A stretch of DNA of 64,000 nt from an uncultured Hyphomicrobiales bacterium (lineage in GTDB: Bacteria > Pseudomonadota > Alphaproteobacteria > Rhizobiales > Beijerinckiaceae). Of the stretch, positions 17,940-26,359 are shown in pieces. The DNA lies in the NCBI GenBank assembly GCA_903902915.1, contig CAIUWR010000058.1:59415-123414 (forward strand), read 5' to 3'. The notes beneath the pieces are model-generated. The model made no database searches and was not told the origin of the DNA. It saw nothing but the letters and a program-made list of their open reading frames with translations. Position 1 is the first letter of the stretch. Each line of letters begins with the position of its first letter. Both the position numbers and the translations under genes were made by a program.

Positions 17940-18818
17940 TCAGGCCCGCTTCACGGCGAGGCGGCCAAAAAGGCCGGAGGGGCGGATCCACAGCGTCAGC
18001 ACCAGCAGCACGAAGCCCACCGCATCCTTCCACGAGGAGGCGACATAGCCAGCGGTGAGCGTCTCCAGCATGCCCACCACCAGCCCCGCCACCAGCGCGC
18101 CGCGAATGTCGCCAAGGCCGCCCAGAATGATCACGGCGAAACCCTTCAGCATCATCACCTCGCCCATATAGGGCTGGATAGCGTTGTAATTCAGCCCGAT
18201 CAACACGCCCGACGCCCCCGCCAGCGTCCCCGACGCCAGCGACACCAGCCGCACCAGCGCTCCCGCATTGACGCCCATGAGCGCCGCCGCATCGGGCCGC
18301 TCGGCCAGCGCCCGCAGGCCAAGGCCGATCCTCGCGCCATTCATGACCCACAAAAGCACGCTGACGATAATCCCCGCCGCCGCGATGATCAGGCATTGGG
18401 TCATGGTGATGCGGATGCCCGCGATTTCAAGCGCGTTGGCGTCGATCACGCCGGGCGGGAAGCGGCGGATGTCCGTGCTCAGCGCGGCGTTGGCCAGCGA
18501 ATAGAGCAGCAGCGTCGCGCCAAGCGTCACCATCAATGACGCCAGCTCCGGCGCCTTGGCCCGGCGCAGCGGGGTCAGCAACAAGCCGTCAATCAACACC
18601 GCCACGCAGCCAGAGGCCAACGCGGCCAGCGGCAGGGCGAGCCAGATGGAGACGCCATGCTGGGTGGCGAACAGCGCGAGAAAGGCGCCGACCGACAGGT
18701 AGAAGCCATAGGTGAGATTGATCACCCCCAGCACGCCGAACATCAGCGTGAAGCCCAATGCGAAGAGCGCATAGGTGGAGCCGACCACGAGGCCGTTGAC
18801 GAGTTGCTGGGCGAACAT
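17940..18818 (-). CDS. livH: Branched-chain amino acid-type ABC transporter permease, LivH
   Basis: A 292-residue inner-membrane permease that pairs with LivM. The N-terminus (VNGLVVGSTYALFALGFT) and the LGLRALAERPDAAALMGVN loop are typical of LivH. It begins about 60 bases after the receptor gene, with a hairpin in the gap. All five components of the importer are present in the order receptor, LivH, LivM, LivG, LivF. The substrate could be branched-chain amino acids, but HAAT systems also take amides, urea and aromatic acids, so the specificity is open. Confidence 0.92.
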   Translation of the reverse strand: MFAQQLVNGLVVGSTYALFALGFTLMFGVLGVINLTYGFYLSVGAFLALFATQHGVSIWLALPLAALASGCVAVLIDGLLLTPLRRAKAPELASLMVTLGATLLLYSLANAALSTDIRRFPPGVIDANALEIAGIRITMTQCLIIAAAGIIVSVLLWVMNGARIGLGLRALAERPDAAALMGVNAGALVRLVSLASGTLAGASGVLIGLNYNAIQPYMGEVMMLKGFAVIILGGLGDIRGALVAGLVVGMLETLTAGYVASSWKDAVGFVLLVLTLWIRPSGLFGRLAVKRA

Positions 18819-18835
18819 GGATCAAACCGGACAAA

Positions 18836-18862
18836 GCGCGCCGCCTGGAAAGGGCGACGCGC
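18836..18862 (-). promoter_or_regulatory. Hairpin between the receptor and LivH genes
   Basis: An imperfect stem pairs GCGCG with CGCGC and CGCC with GGCG around a short loop, with one mismatch. It lies in the 60-base gap after the receptor stop codon. There is no T run, so it is more likely an mRNA-stabilising or processing element that keeps receptor expression above that of the channel genes than a true terminator. Confidence 0.35.
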
Positions 18863-18879
18863 GCAAGCGTGCGTAAAGC

Positions 18880-20007
18880 TTACTTTAAGATCTGGAACTT
18901 GCCACCCTTCATCTCGATCACCACCACGCCGGAGGTGTCGGCGGGATCGCGGTCGGGGGTGAAGGAGAAGGGGCCCATGACGCCATTGTGCTTCACCTTG
19001 CCAAGGGCGTCGCGGATCTTTTCGGCGTTGGGCGCGCCCGCATCCTTGATCGCCTGCGCCACGATGAACAGCGTGTCATAGGCCTGCGCCGCGAACTGGT
19101 CGGGATCCATGTTGTACTTGGCCTTGTAGTCGGCCACGAATTTCTGATTGGCGGCGTCCGGCTTGTCGATGAACCAGGGCGAGCCCACCAGCGTGCCATC
19201 CGCCGCCTCGCGCGCGACCAAAGGCACCTGCGGCGAGTTGAGCCCATTGCCGCCGATGACGCGCACGCTGTCGGGAATGCCCAAAGCCTTCTTGGCGAGC
19301 AGAATGCCAGCGCCCGCCTCAACGAGGGCCGAGACCACGATGGCGTCGGGGTTCAGGCTCTTGATCTTGGTGAGCTGGGCGGAAAAATCCGTATCCTTGC
19401 CGCCGAAGGTTTCGGTGGTGACGGTCTCCAGGCCGAGCTTCTCGATGGCCGCTTTCATCACGTCATAGCCAGACTTGGTGAAGGCGTCGTCATTGCCATA
19501 CATGACCGCGACTTTCTTCACGCCCAGCTTCTCCTTGGCGGTGCGCAGGGTCACGGGCACCACATCGGACTCGGGCAGCGACGTGCGGAACACGTAAGGC
19601 CCGATGGCGGTGATGCCATTGGCGGTGGTGGACGTGCCCACGATGGGAATCTTGCGCTCCACCGCAATGGGGCCGACCGCGAACATCTCGTTGGAGAGCG
19701 TCGGCCCGAGGATCAGCGGAACCTTCTTGCCGCCAATGAGCTGGCGGGCCGCGTTCAGCGCCTGATCCTTGTTGCCCGCCGAATCCTCGTAAGCGATGGC
19801 CAAAGGCGCGCCGAGCACCCCGCCGGCCTTGTTGACCTCCTCAAGGGCGAGATCGAAGCCGTTCTTGATGGCGACGCCATATTTGTTGTTCGGGCCGGTG
19901 AGGATCTCGATGGCGCCGATGGTGACGGGCGTCTGGGCCGCTGCGGCGCCAGCGTAAACCATGGCGGCCAGCGATGCGGCGGCGAGGGCGAAACGACGGG
20001 TGATCAT
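18880..20007 (-). CDS. ABC transporter substrate-binding protein, LivJ/LivK (HAAT) type
   Basis: Periplasmic receptor of 375 residues for the adjacent Liv-type importer. It begins with a Sec signal peptide (MITRRFALAAASLAAMVYAG, cleavage after AAAA). The mature domain starts VTIGAIEILTGPNNKYG, the usual type I periplasmic binding-fold opening for leucine/isoleucine/valine-like receptors, and the lobe interface EDSAGNKDQALNAARQL is typical. It has a good Shine-Dalgarno sequence (AAGGAGA) before its ATG. It is the first gene of the operon, followed by livH. Specificity cannot be assigned from sequence. Confidence 0.9.
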   Translation of the reverse strand: MITRRFALAAASLAAMVYAGAAAAQTPVTIGAIEILTGPNNKYGVAIKNGFDLALEEVNKAGGVLGAPLAIAYEDSAGNKDQALNAARQLIGGKKVPLILGPTLSNEMFAVGPIAVERKIPIVGTSTTANGITAIGPYVFRTSLPESDVVPVTLRTAKEKLGVKKVAVMYGNDDAFTKSGYDVMKAAIEKLGLETVTTETFGGKDTDFSAQLTKIKSLNPDAIVVSALVEAGAGILLAKKALGIPDSVRVIGGNGLNSPQVPLVAREAADGTLVGSPWFIDKPDAANQKFVADYKAKYNMDPDQFAAQAYDTLFIVAQAIKDAGAPNAEKIRDALGKVKHNGVMGPFSFTPDRDPADTSGVVVIEMKGGKFQILK

Positions 20008-20079
20008 GCTGGCGTCTCCTTGAGGGCGAATCCTTGGAGGCGGCTGAGGATCTGAAATGTCCGGCGCGCCTGTGGCGGG

Positions 20080-20109
20080 ACTTTAGCGCAGGTAACGGGG
20101 GCTGGGCAA
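20080..20109 (-). promoter_or_regulatory. Candidate promoter of the Liv-type operon
   Basis: On the minus strand a -35-like TTGCCC is followed after 18 bases by a -10-like TAAAGT. It is placed about 70 bases upstream of the receptor start. The match is moderate and the surrounding DNA is GC-rich. Confidence 0.3.
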
Positions 20110-20187
20110 TGCGGGGGGATGGGCGCTGTAAATTAGCCGTGCTTATGTTATGAAGCCGACAGAACCGCCTTGAGAGGAAGACAGGAC

Positions 20188-21060
20188 ATGCTGAATGCCT
20201 TGGGCCGATTCCGCTTTATCAAGCGCCCCTCCACCCTGGTCCGCACGGCGCTGTTCATCGGCGCGCTCATCGTGGCGCTGGCGCAAGGCGCCGGGGCGCC
20301 GTCGATCGCCCAGCCCGCGCCCTCCAGCGTCGAGCGGCTTTATATTCTCGATTGCGGATCGGGCGCGACCACGGACGTCTCGCGCTGGTCTCCGGCGGTG
20401 AATGTCGGCAAGCCGATGGAATTCGCGGACACCTGTTACCTCATCAAGCATCGGCAGGGATGGCTTTTGTGGGATACGGGCATCGCCGACGCCGTCGCCG
20501 CCATGCCCGACGGTCTGCGCCCCGCCGATCCACGCGCCCTGCACTGGCGCAGGGCGAAGACGCTCGCCGCCGAACTGGACGGTCTTGGGGTCAAGCCTGC
20601 GGACATCAAATATGTCGCGGTCTCGCACAGCCATCCCGACCATATCGGCAACATCGGCCTGTTCCCGCAGTCCATGTTGCTGGTGCAAAAGGCCGAATAC
20701 GAAAGCGCGCCGACGCTGTTCAAATCCGGATCGCCCATGACCAAACTCGAAGGCGACCGCGACGTCTTCGGCGACGGCTCCGTAACCATCCTTTCGACGC
20801 CCGGCCATACGGTGGGACACCAGTCGCTGCTGGTGAAGCTGCCGAAAACCGGCGCGGTGATGCTCACCGGCGACGCCGTCCACTTCAAGGACAACTGGGA
20901 CAACCTGCGCGTGCCCAGCATCAACTACAACCAGGAACAGACCCTCGCCTCCATGCGCAGGATTGCGGACATCATCGCAAAGGAAAAAGCCCAGCTCTGG
21001 ATCAACCACGACATGGCCCAGCGCGACGGGTTGAAAATGGCGCCAGAGTTTTATGAGTAA
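20188..21060 (+). CDS. Secreted metallo-beta-lactamase-fold hydrolase, lactonase-like
   Basis: A 290-residue Zn-dependent hydrolase of the MBL superfamily, nearest in pattern to N-acyl homoserine lactonases of the AttM/AiiA group. The metal motif is HSHPDH, with a later histidine in PGHTVGHQS, an aspartate in LTGDAVHF and a histidine near the end. The ATG at 20188 follows AGAGGAAG; the TTG 18 bases upstream is ignored. A hydrophobic segment near residues 15-40 suggests a signal peptide or anchor, which is unusual for AHL lactonases, most of which are cytoplasmic. The substrate could be a lactone or another ester. It stands alone and is divergent from the Liv operon. Confidence 0.75.
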   Translation: MLNALGRFRFIKRPSTLVRTALFIGALIVALAQGAGAPSIAQPAPSSVERLYILDCGSGATTDVSRWSPAVNVGKPMEFADTCYLIKHRQGWLLWDTGIADAVAAMPDGLRPADPRALHWRRAKTLAAELDGLGVKPADIKYVAVSHSHPDHIGNIGLFPQSMLLVQKAEYESAPTLFKSGSPMTKLEGDRDVFGDGSVTILSTPGHTVGHQSLLVKLPKTGAVMLTGDAVHFKDNWDNLRVPSINYNQEQTLASMRRIADIIAKEKAQLWINHDMAQRDGLKMAPEFYE

Positions 21061-21168
21061 TCGGTTTTGGCGACGAAAAAGGGCGTGACCCCTGCGGAGC
21101 TACGCCCGAAAACTTGGACTTGGCAATAAATTCGAGTGTTTGCGAGATGATGTAAAGATAGATTGTAT

Positions 21169-21205
21169 CCATCAAAAAGATGGTTATTATCTATCATAAC
21201 GATAG
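21169..21205 (+). promoter_or_regulatory. Inverted repeats upstream of the Fic gene
   Basis: Two small perfect inverted repeats lie in AT-rich DNA just upstream of the Fic start: CCATC-AAAAA-GATGG (21169-21183) and CTATC-ATAAC-GATAG (21191-21205). They are placed where an operator would be, so self-repression through the C-terminal helix-turn-helix of the Fic protein is plausible. Confidence 0.4.
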
Positions 21206-21225
21206 TACATAACCGGATATCCATC

Positions 21226-22356
21226 ATGATCTACGCGACGCCCCCGCTTGAGGCTGCCGATCGGACGGTGCTGGATCTGATCGCCCAGCAGAAGGAAAGG
21301 CTCAAACTCTATTCCTCCGACCCTTCGCCGCGTCGGTGGCGCGGGTCGCTCAGGCGGAGCATGCTCGCCCGCGCCATTCAGGGCTCGAACAGCATCGAGG
21401 GCTATAATGTCTCGCTGGACGACGCCATGGCGGTGGTCGAGGATGAGCCCATCCTTGACGAGCGCACGGAGACCGCGCGCGCCATCAAGGGCTACCGGGA
21501 CGCCATGACCTATATCTGCCAGGCGGCGCAGGATCCCTGGTTCGAATTCAGCAAACAGTTTCTGAAAAGCCTGCATTTCATGATGGTGGGCTATGACATG
21601 GCGAAACTGCCGGGCAAATGGCGGCACGGTCCCATCTTCGTGATCAATTCGAAAACGGGCGACACGGTCTATACGCCCCCGGACGTCGAATTCGTGAACC
21701 CGCTGGTGGAGGAATTGGTCGCCTATCTGAAGGCCGACAGCGCCGAGGACGCGATCATCAAGGGCGCCATGGCTCATTTGAATCTGACGCTCATCCACCC
21801 TTTCAAGGACGGCAACGGGCGCATGGCGCGCGCGTTGCAAACCTTGATCATAGCGCTGGGCGGAACGGTGTTTCCCGCATTCTCCAGCATCGAAGAATGG
21901 CTAGGGGAGAATACGCAGGATTATTATCAGGTGCTATCGCTTGTCGCGCAGGGCGTCTGGTCGCCTGAGAGATCCGCGCGGCCATGGGTGCGCTTTTGTT
22001 TGAAAGCCCATTATCAGCAGGCGGCGACGCTCATTCGGCGCAATGAAGAATATGAACGCCTGTTCGCGAAGATCACCGCCATCGCCGACGGGCATGGCGT
22101 TGGCGAGCGCTCGCATATGTCGATGTTCGACGCGGCGCTGGGTTTTCGCGTCACCAATCAAAGATACAAGGCCGACGCCAGCGTGAGCGAACTGGTGGCC
22201 TCGCGCGATCTCAAGAAACTGTGCGACGTCGGCCTGTTCGAGCCGCAAGGCGAAAAGCGCGGTCGCTTTTATAGGGCGGGCGCCGAGCTGCGAGCCGCGC
22301 GCGCGGCGACGCGCATGCCGCGGGCGATGGCGGACCCGTATGAGTTGGTGGGGTGA
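21226..22356 (+). CDS. Fic family protein (AMPylase fold) with winged-helix C-terminus
   Basis: A 376-residue Fic protein, predicted to transfer AMP or another nucleotide moiety to a hydroxyl of a target protein. The catalytic motif is HPFKDGNGRMAR, complete with the essential histidine. An upstream SNSIEGYNVS segment matches the inhibitory helix motif (S/T)xxxE(G/N), so it belongs to the class with an internal N-terminal inhibitory helix and needs no separate antitoxin. The last 70 residues look like a winged helix (VSELVASRDLKKLCDVGLFE), common in such proteins. The ATG at 21226 was preferred; a TTG 63 bases upstream also opens the frame but adds unrelated residues. Confidence 0.88.
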   Translation: MIYATPPLEAADRTVLDLIAQQKERLKLYSSDPSPRRWRGSLRRSMLARAIQGSNSIEGYNVSLDDAMAVVEDEPILDERTETARAIKGYRDAMTYICQAAQDPWFEFSKQFLKSLHFMMVGYDMAKLPGKWRHGPIFVINSKTGDTVYTPPDVEFVNPLVEELVAYLKADSAEDAIIKGAMAHLNLTLIHPFKDGNGRMARALQTLIIALGGTVFPAFSSIEEWLGENTQDYYQVLSLVAQGVWSPERSARPWVRFCLKAHYQQAATLIRRNEEYERLFAKITAIADGHGVGERSHMSMFDAALGFRVTNQRYKADASVSELVASRDLKKLCDVGLFEPQGEKRGRFYRAGAELRAARAATRMPRAMADPYELVG

Positions 22357-22361
22357 GGGGA

Positions 22362-22523
22362 GGCTTCCTTGAGCTGCGCCATATCATAGCGCCCTGTTCG
22401 CGAAAGGCGTTCCCAATCTTTGCGAAACTGCCGGGTATGATCGGACGCCCTCGGCAAGACGGCCAGAATCGCCGTCGCGTCATCCTTCAATTTTTCATCG
22501 ACGCGAGCGCGTACAAAAGCCGT
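22362..22523 (-). pseudogene. Fused remnant of a RelB/DinJ antitoxin and YafQ toxin pair
   Basis: On the minus strand an AGGAGG site is followed after five bases by ACG, where an ATG is expected, then by codons reading AFVRARVDEKLKDDATAIL, the standard N-terminus of RelB/DinJ antitoxins. In the same frame this passes into RQFRKDWERLSRTGRYDMAQLKEA, which matches the N-terminus of YafQ-type ribonuclease toxins. The homology stops at about 22362, at the 3' end of the fic gene. The simplest reading is an internal deletion joining the two N-termini, plus loss of the start codon and of the toxin C-terminus. It should make no active toxin or antitoxin. Confidence 0.7.
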
Positions 22524-22544
22524 CGCAGCCTCCTGTTCCGCAAA

Positions 22545-22570
22545 ATATGCAGCTCAATTGAGCTACATAT
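22545..22570 (-). promoter_or_regulatory. Near-perfect palindrome, likely operator of the RelB/YafQ remnant
   Basis: A 26-base palindrome centred on AATT, with half-site ATATGYAGCTCA; only one base pair (the Y position) breaks the symmetry. It lies just upstream of the AGGAGG site of the decayed antitoxin gene, where RelB/DinJ proteins bind their own promoters. It seems to have outlived the genes. Confidence 0.5.
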
Positions 22571-22630
22571 TCAAGACAGGCGGCACGTTGCAAAAGGAGC
22601 CGAATTATGAAGGCGCAACGCCCGCAGCTT

Positions 22631-22775
22631 CTCTCCCCCCTGTGGGGAGAGATTAGAGAGTGGGGGTCGTGAGGCCTTTGCCGGTGAGCGCCTTCGCAAC
22701 CGCGCAAGCGATCAGCATTCGCAGACCCCCACCCCGTCCGCTGGCGCGGCCGACCCTCCCCACAGGGGGGAGGGT
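22631..22775. repeat. Dispersed palindromic intergenic repeat, copy A
   Basis: About 145 bases with complementary ends: a left arm CTCCCCCCTGTGGGGAG and a right arm CTCCCCACAGGGGGGAG, with inner arms TGGGGGTC and GACCCCCA. A second copy at 39271-39418 shares the arms and much of the middle. Such elements are known in Rhizobiales genomes as RIME- or Bru-RS-like repeats. It lies between the RelB/YafQ remnant and tex. Confidence 0.75.
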
Positions 22776-22818
22776 ATGCAGCGCTAACGACATCAATCAT
22801 CGACTGAAAACCTAACCC

Positions 22819-25170
22819 TCACCGCCCCTTCGGCTGCTGCTGCGCCCGCCGCAACGCATCCGCCAGCGCGCCGCCCGCGCCACCAGCGCCCGATCCCCCA
22901 GCTCCCGGCCTGTTCTGACCCGCCAGATGCTTCTGCGTCTGCGCAGGGGTCGCCGCCCGGTCGCCGCCCTTTTGCTGCGGCTTTCCGGGCTCGTCGGCCA
23001 TGCGCATGGTCAGCGCGATGCGTTTGCGGGGTTTGTCGACTTCCAGCACTTTCACCTTCACGATGTCGCCGGGCTTGGCGGCCTCGCGCGGATCCTTGAT
23101 GAAGGTGTTGGACATGGCCGAGATATGCACCAGTCCGTCCTGATGCACGCCGATGTCCACGAAGGCGCCGAAGGCGGCCACGTTGGTCACCACGCCTTCC
23201 AGGATCATGCCGGGGCGCAGGTCGTTGATGGTTTCCACGCCTTCCATGAAGGTCGCGGCCTTGAAGGCGGGGCGCGGGTCGCGGCCGGGCTTTTCCAGCT
23301 CTTTCAGAATGTCGGTCACGGTGGGCAGGCCGAAGCGTTCATCGGTGAACTGTTTCGCGTCCACCTTGCGCAGCAGGCCCGCATTGCCGATCAACAACTG
23401 AATGTCGCTCTTGGTGGCCTCGAGGATGCGGCGCACCACCGGATAGGCTTCGGGATGCACGCCTGAAGCGTCGAGCGGATCATCCCCGCCCGCCACGCGC
23501 AGGAAGCCCGCGCATTGCTCGAAGGCCTTGGGGCCGAGGCGCGGGACGTCCTTGAGGGCGCTGCGCTTGCGAAAGGGGCCATGGGCGTCGCGATGGGCCA
23601 CGATGGATTGCGCGAGGCTTTCGCCCACGCCCGACACGCGCGCCAGCAGGGGCGCTGAGGCGGTGTTCACATCCACGCCCACCGCGTTGACGCAATCTTC
23701 CACCACGGCATCCAACGAGCGCGAGAGTTTGCCCTCGGCCAGATCGTGCTGGTATTGGCCCACGCCAATGGATTTGGGGTCGATCTTGACGAGTTCGGCG
23801 AGGGGATCCTGCAAGCGCCGGGCGATGGACACGGCGCCGCGAATGGTCACGTCGAGGTCGGGCAGTTCGGCGCTGGCGAAGGCGGAGGCCGAATAGACCG
23901 AGGCGCCGGCCTCCGACACCACGATCTTGGCCAGCTTGAGGTCGGGGTTGCGCTGGATCAGCTCGCCCGCCAGTTTGTCGGTCTCGCGCGAGGCCGTGCC
24001 GTTGCCAATGGCGATCAGCTCGACTTTGTGCACCCGGCACAGGCGCGCGCATTCGGCGATGGCCTCGTCCCAGCGGCGCTGCGGCTCGTGGGGATAGATG
24101 ACGGAATGGGCGACCACCTTGCCGGTGGCGTCCACCACCGCCACCTTGACGCCCGTGCGAAAGCCCGGATCAAGCCCCAGCGTGGCGCGCGAGCCAGCGG
24201 GCGCGGCGAGCAAGAGATCGCGCAGGTTGGAGGCGAAGACCTTCACGCCCTCCTCCTCCGCCGTCTGCCAGAGGCGCATGCGCAGATCGACCGCCAGATG
24301 CACGAGCAGCCGCGTGCGCCAGGCCCAGCGCACGGTCTCCATCAGCCATTTGTCGCCAGGGCGGCCCTTGTCGCTGATGCCCACTTGCAGGGCGATCTTG
24401 CGCTCATAGGGGCCGGGAACGCCGGGGGTCGCGACCGCTTCGGCGGGCTCGGGCTCCAGCTTGAGATCGAGAATTTCTTCCTTCTCGCCGCGAAACAGCG
24501 CGAGGATGCGGTGCGAGCGCAGCTTGGCGAAGGGCTCGCTGGAGTCGAAATAATCGGAGAATTTCGCCCCCTCGGTCTCCTTGCCGGGCCGCACGGCGGA
24601 GGCGAGGCGCCCGCTGGTCCAGAATTGCTCACGCAGCGCGCCCACCAGTTCCGCGTTTTCGGAAAAACGCTCCACCAGAATGGCCCGCGCGCCGTCCAGC
24701 GCCGCCTGCACGGTCTCGACGCCCTTCTCGGGATTGACGAAGGCGGCCGCCTGCACCTGCGGATCGTTTTCGGACTGGCCGAACAGCGCGTCGGCCAGCG
24801 GCGCCAGGCCCGCCTCGATGGCGATCAGCGCCTTGCTGCGGCGCTTGGGCTTGAAGGGCAGATAGATGTCTTCCAGCCGCGCCTTGGTGTCGGCCTCCAT
24901 GATCGTGCGTTCCAGCGGCGCATCGAGCTTGCCCTGTTCGCGGATGGAGTCGAGGATCGCCTTGCGCCGGTCCTCCATCTCCCGCAGGTAGCGCAGGCGC
25001 TCCTCCAGATTGCGCAATTGCGTATCGTCGATCTGCCCGGTCGCTTCCTTGCGGTAGCGGGCGATGAAGGGCACGGTCGAGCCTTCGTCCAGCAACTGGA
25101 CGGCGGCGGCGACCTGGCGCTCATTCACGCTCAATTCGTCGGCGATACGCTGATTGATCGATTTCATCAC
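22819..25170 (-). CDS. tex: Transcription accessory protein Tex (S1 domain RNA-binding)
   Basis: A 783-residue nucleic-acid-binding protein related to eukaryotic Spt6, linked to transcription and translation efficiency. The N-terminal Tex domain is clear ([17 protein letters not shown]), followed by a YqgF/RNase H-like domain ([17 protein letters not shown]), helix-hairpin-helix repeats ([15 protein letters not shown]) and a C-terminal S1 domain ([19 protein letters not shown]). The last 50 residues are a Gly/Ala/Gln-rich tail, frequent in alphaproteobacterial Tex. Two ATG codons begin the frame; either is compatible with the GGAG upstream. It is a single gene, divergent from the Bug receptor. 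Confidence 0.95.
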   Translation of the reverse strand: MMKSINQRIADELSVNERQVAAAVQLLDEGSTVPFIARYRKEATGQIDDTQLRNLEERLRYLREMEDRRKAILDSIREQGKLDAPLERTIMEADTKARLEDIYLPFKPKRRSKALIAIEAGLAPLADALFGQSENDPQVQAAAFVNPEKGVETVQAALDGARAILVERFSENAELVGALREQFWTSGRLASAVRPGKETEGAKFSDYFDSSEPFAKLRSHRILALFRGEKEEILDLKLEPEPAEAVATPGVPGPYERKIALQVGISDKGRPGDKWLMETVRWAWRTRLLVHLAVDLRMRLWQTAEEEGVKVFASNLRDLLLAAPAGSRATLGLDPGFRTGVKVAVVDATGKVVAHSVIYPHEPQRRWDEAIAECARLCRVHKVELIAIGNGTASRETDKLAGELIQRNPDLKLAKIVVSEAGASVYSASAFASAELPDLDVTIRGAVSIARRLQDPLAELVKIDPKSIGVGQYQHDLAEGKLSRSLDAVVEDCVNAVGVDVNTASAPLLARVSGVGESLAQSIVAHRDAHGPFRKRSALKDVPRLGPKAFEQCAGFLRVAGGDDPLDASGVHPEAYPVVRRILEATKSDIQLLIGNAGLLRKVDAKQFTDERFGLPTVTDILKELEKPGRDPRPAFKAATFMEGVETINDLRPGMILEGVVTNVAAFGAFVDIGVHQDGLVHISAMSNTFIKDPREAAKPGDIVKVKVLEVDKPRKRIALTMRMADEPGKPQQKGGDRAATPAQTQKHLAGQNRPGAGGSGAGGAGGALADALRRAQQQPKGR

Positions 25171-25380
25171 GGCTCCGAATCGGAAGGCGCTGACCCTGCC
25201 CCCGGGGGCGTGGATTTAGACCGCCCGCCGTGGCGGGGTCAAAGCCGGGCTGTGGACGAATCGTGGCGGGGCGCGCTTACCCACGCGCGCGCACGCGGCT
25301 TTGCCGCGCGCTGGTTTCCCCCTACTATGGGCTTGGGGCGCGGCCATCCGCCGACGCAGCCCAGCCGGGAACTCGCCACG

Positions 25381-26340
25381 ATGCACCTCACACGACGCGC
25401 CACGACCGTTGGTCTTCTTTCGCTCGCCGCCGCTTCGCCCACACTGGCGCAGGCGCGGCGCACGGTGACCCTCGTGGTCCCCTTCCCGCCCGGCGGTTCG
25501 GTGGACGCGCTCGCGCGCATTCTGCAAGAAGGCTTGCAGGAAAAGCTCAACGCCAATGTGATCGTCGAGAACAAGCCGGGCGCCAATGGCGCGCTGGGGG
25601 CCGTGCAGGTCGCGCGCGCGGCGCCCGACGGCAATACGCTGATGGTGACCTTCGACTCCCATTCCACCATCCCCGCGCTGCTGGAGCGGCCGCCGCTGAA
25701 TGTGGAGACCGACCTTCTGCCCGTGATGCTGGTGGGCAAGGCGCCCTATATCGTGGCGACCGGCGTCCAGAAGCCTTACCAGACCTTTGCGGATGTGGTC
25801 GCTGCGGCGAAGATCAAACCCGTCACCTATGGCACCTCCGGTCCCGGCAGCAGCGGCCATCTGGCCATGGTGATGCTGGGCCGCAAGGCGGGCGTGCCGC
25901 TCGACCATGTGCCCTACAAGGGCGCCGGCCCCGCCATCAACGATGCGCTGGGCGGCCATATCGAGCTGATCTGCGGCTCCGTCGCGGCGCTCCTGCCGCA
26001 GATTCAGGCGGGCAATCTGCGCGCGATCATGCAGATGGGGCCGACCCGTCTGAAAGACCTGCCGGACGCGCCCACGACCGCCGAGAGCGGCTTCCCCGAT
26101 TTTCTGGCGGAAGCCTGGTGGGGCTTCTTCGCCCCCAAGGGCACCCCCGCCCCGATCATCGACGCGACCTATGAAGCCCTGCGGGAGGTGATCTCGCAAC
26201 CCGACGTCAGCCAGCGTCTGGAACAGGCGCAGCAAATGAAGCTGCTGATGGAAAAACCCGACGTCTTCGCAAAATTCTTCGCCAAGGAAGTGGTGGAATG
26301 GGGCAAGGTGGTGCGGGATAACAATATCAAGGGCGAGTGA
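25381..26340 (+). CDS. Bug-family tripartite tricarboxylate transporter substrate-binding protein
   Basis: A 319-residue periplasmic receptor of the Bug/TctC type. The start is the ATG at 25381, giving a signal peptide with TRRATTVG, compatible with twin-arginine export, and an alanine-rich cleavage region. The mature part begins RRTVTLVVPFPPGGSVDALAR, the family hallmark. Later conserved segments are VENKPGANGALGA and VPYKGAGPAINDALGGHI. The open frame upstream of this ATG (back to 23746) is antisense to tex and not coding. No TctA/TctB membrane genes are adjacent, so it is an orphan receptor; ligands of the family include carboxylates and aromatic acids. Confidence 0.9.
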   Translation: MHLTRRATTVGLLSLAAASPTLAQARRTVTLVVPFPPGGSVDALARILQEGLQEKLNANVIVENKPGANGALGAVQVARAAPDGNTLMVTFDSHSTIPALLERPPLNVETDLLPVMLVGKAPYIVATGVQKPYQTFADVVAAAKIKPVTYGTSGPGSSGHLAMVMLGRKAGVPLDHVPYKGAGPAINDALGGHIELICGSVAALLPQIQAGNLRAIMQMGPTRLKDLPDAPTTAESGFPDFLAEAWWGFFAPKGTPAPIIDATYEALREVISQPDVSQRLEQAQQMKLLMEKPDVFAKFFAKEVVEWGKVVRDNNIKGE

Positions 26341-26359
26341 GGGGTAGTCGGGACAGGAT

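Noticed and set aside
21081..21107. GGGCGT/ACGCCC hairpin after the lactonase-like gene
   Set aside because: The T run is on the minus strand, where no gene ends here; on the plus strand it lacks a T run, so no call was made.
22631..22775. Possible CRISPR array because of repeated GC-rich blocks
   Set aside because: The blocks are inverted, not direct, repeats and there are no regular spacers or cas genes.
23746..25380. Long plus-strand open frame joined to the Bug receptor
   Set aside because: It is antisense to tex and has no ribosome site; the receptor signal peptide begins at 25381.
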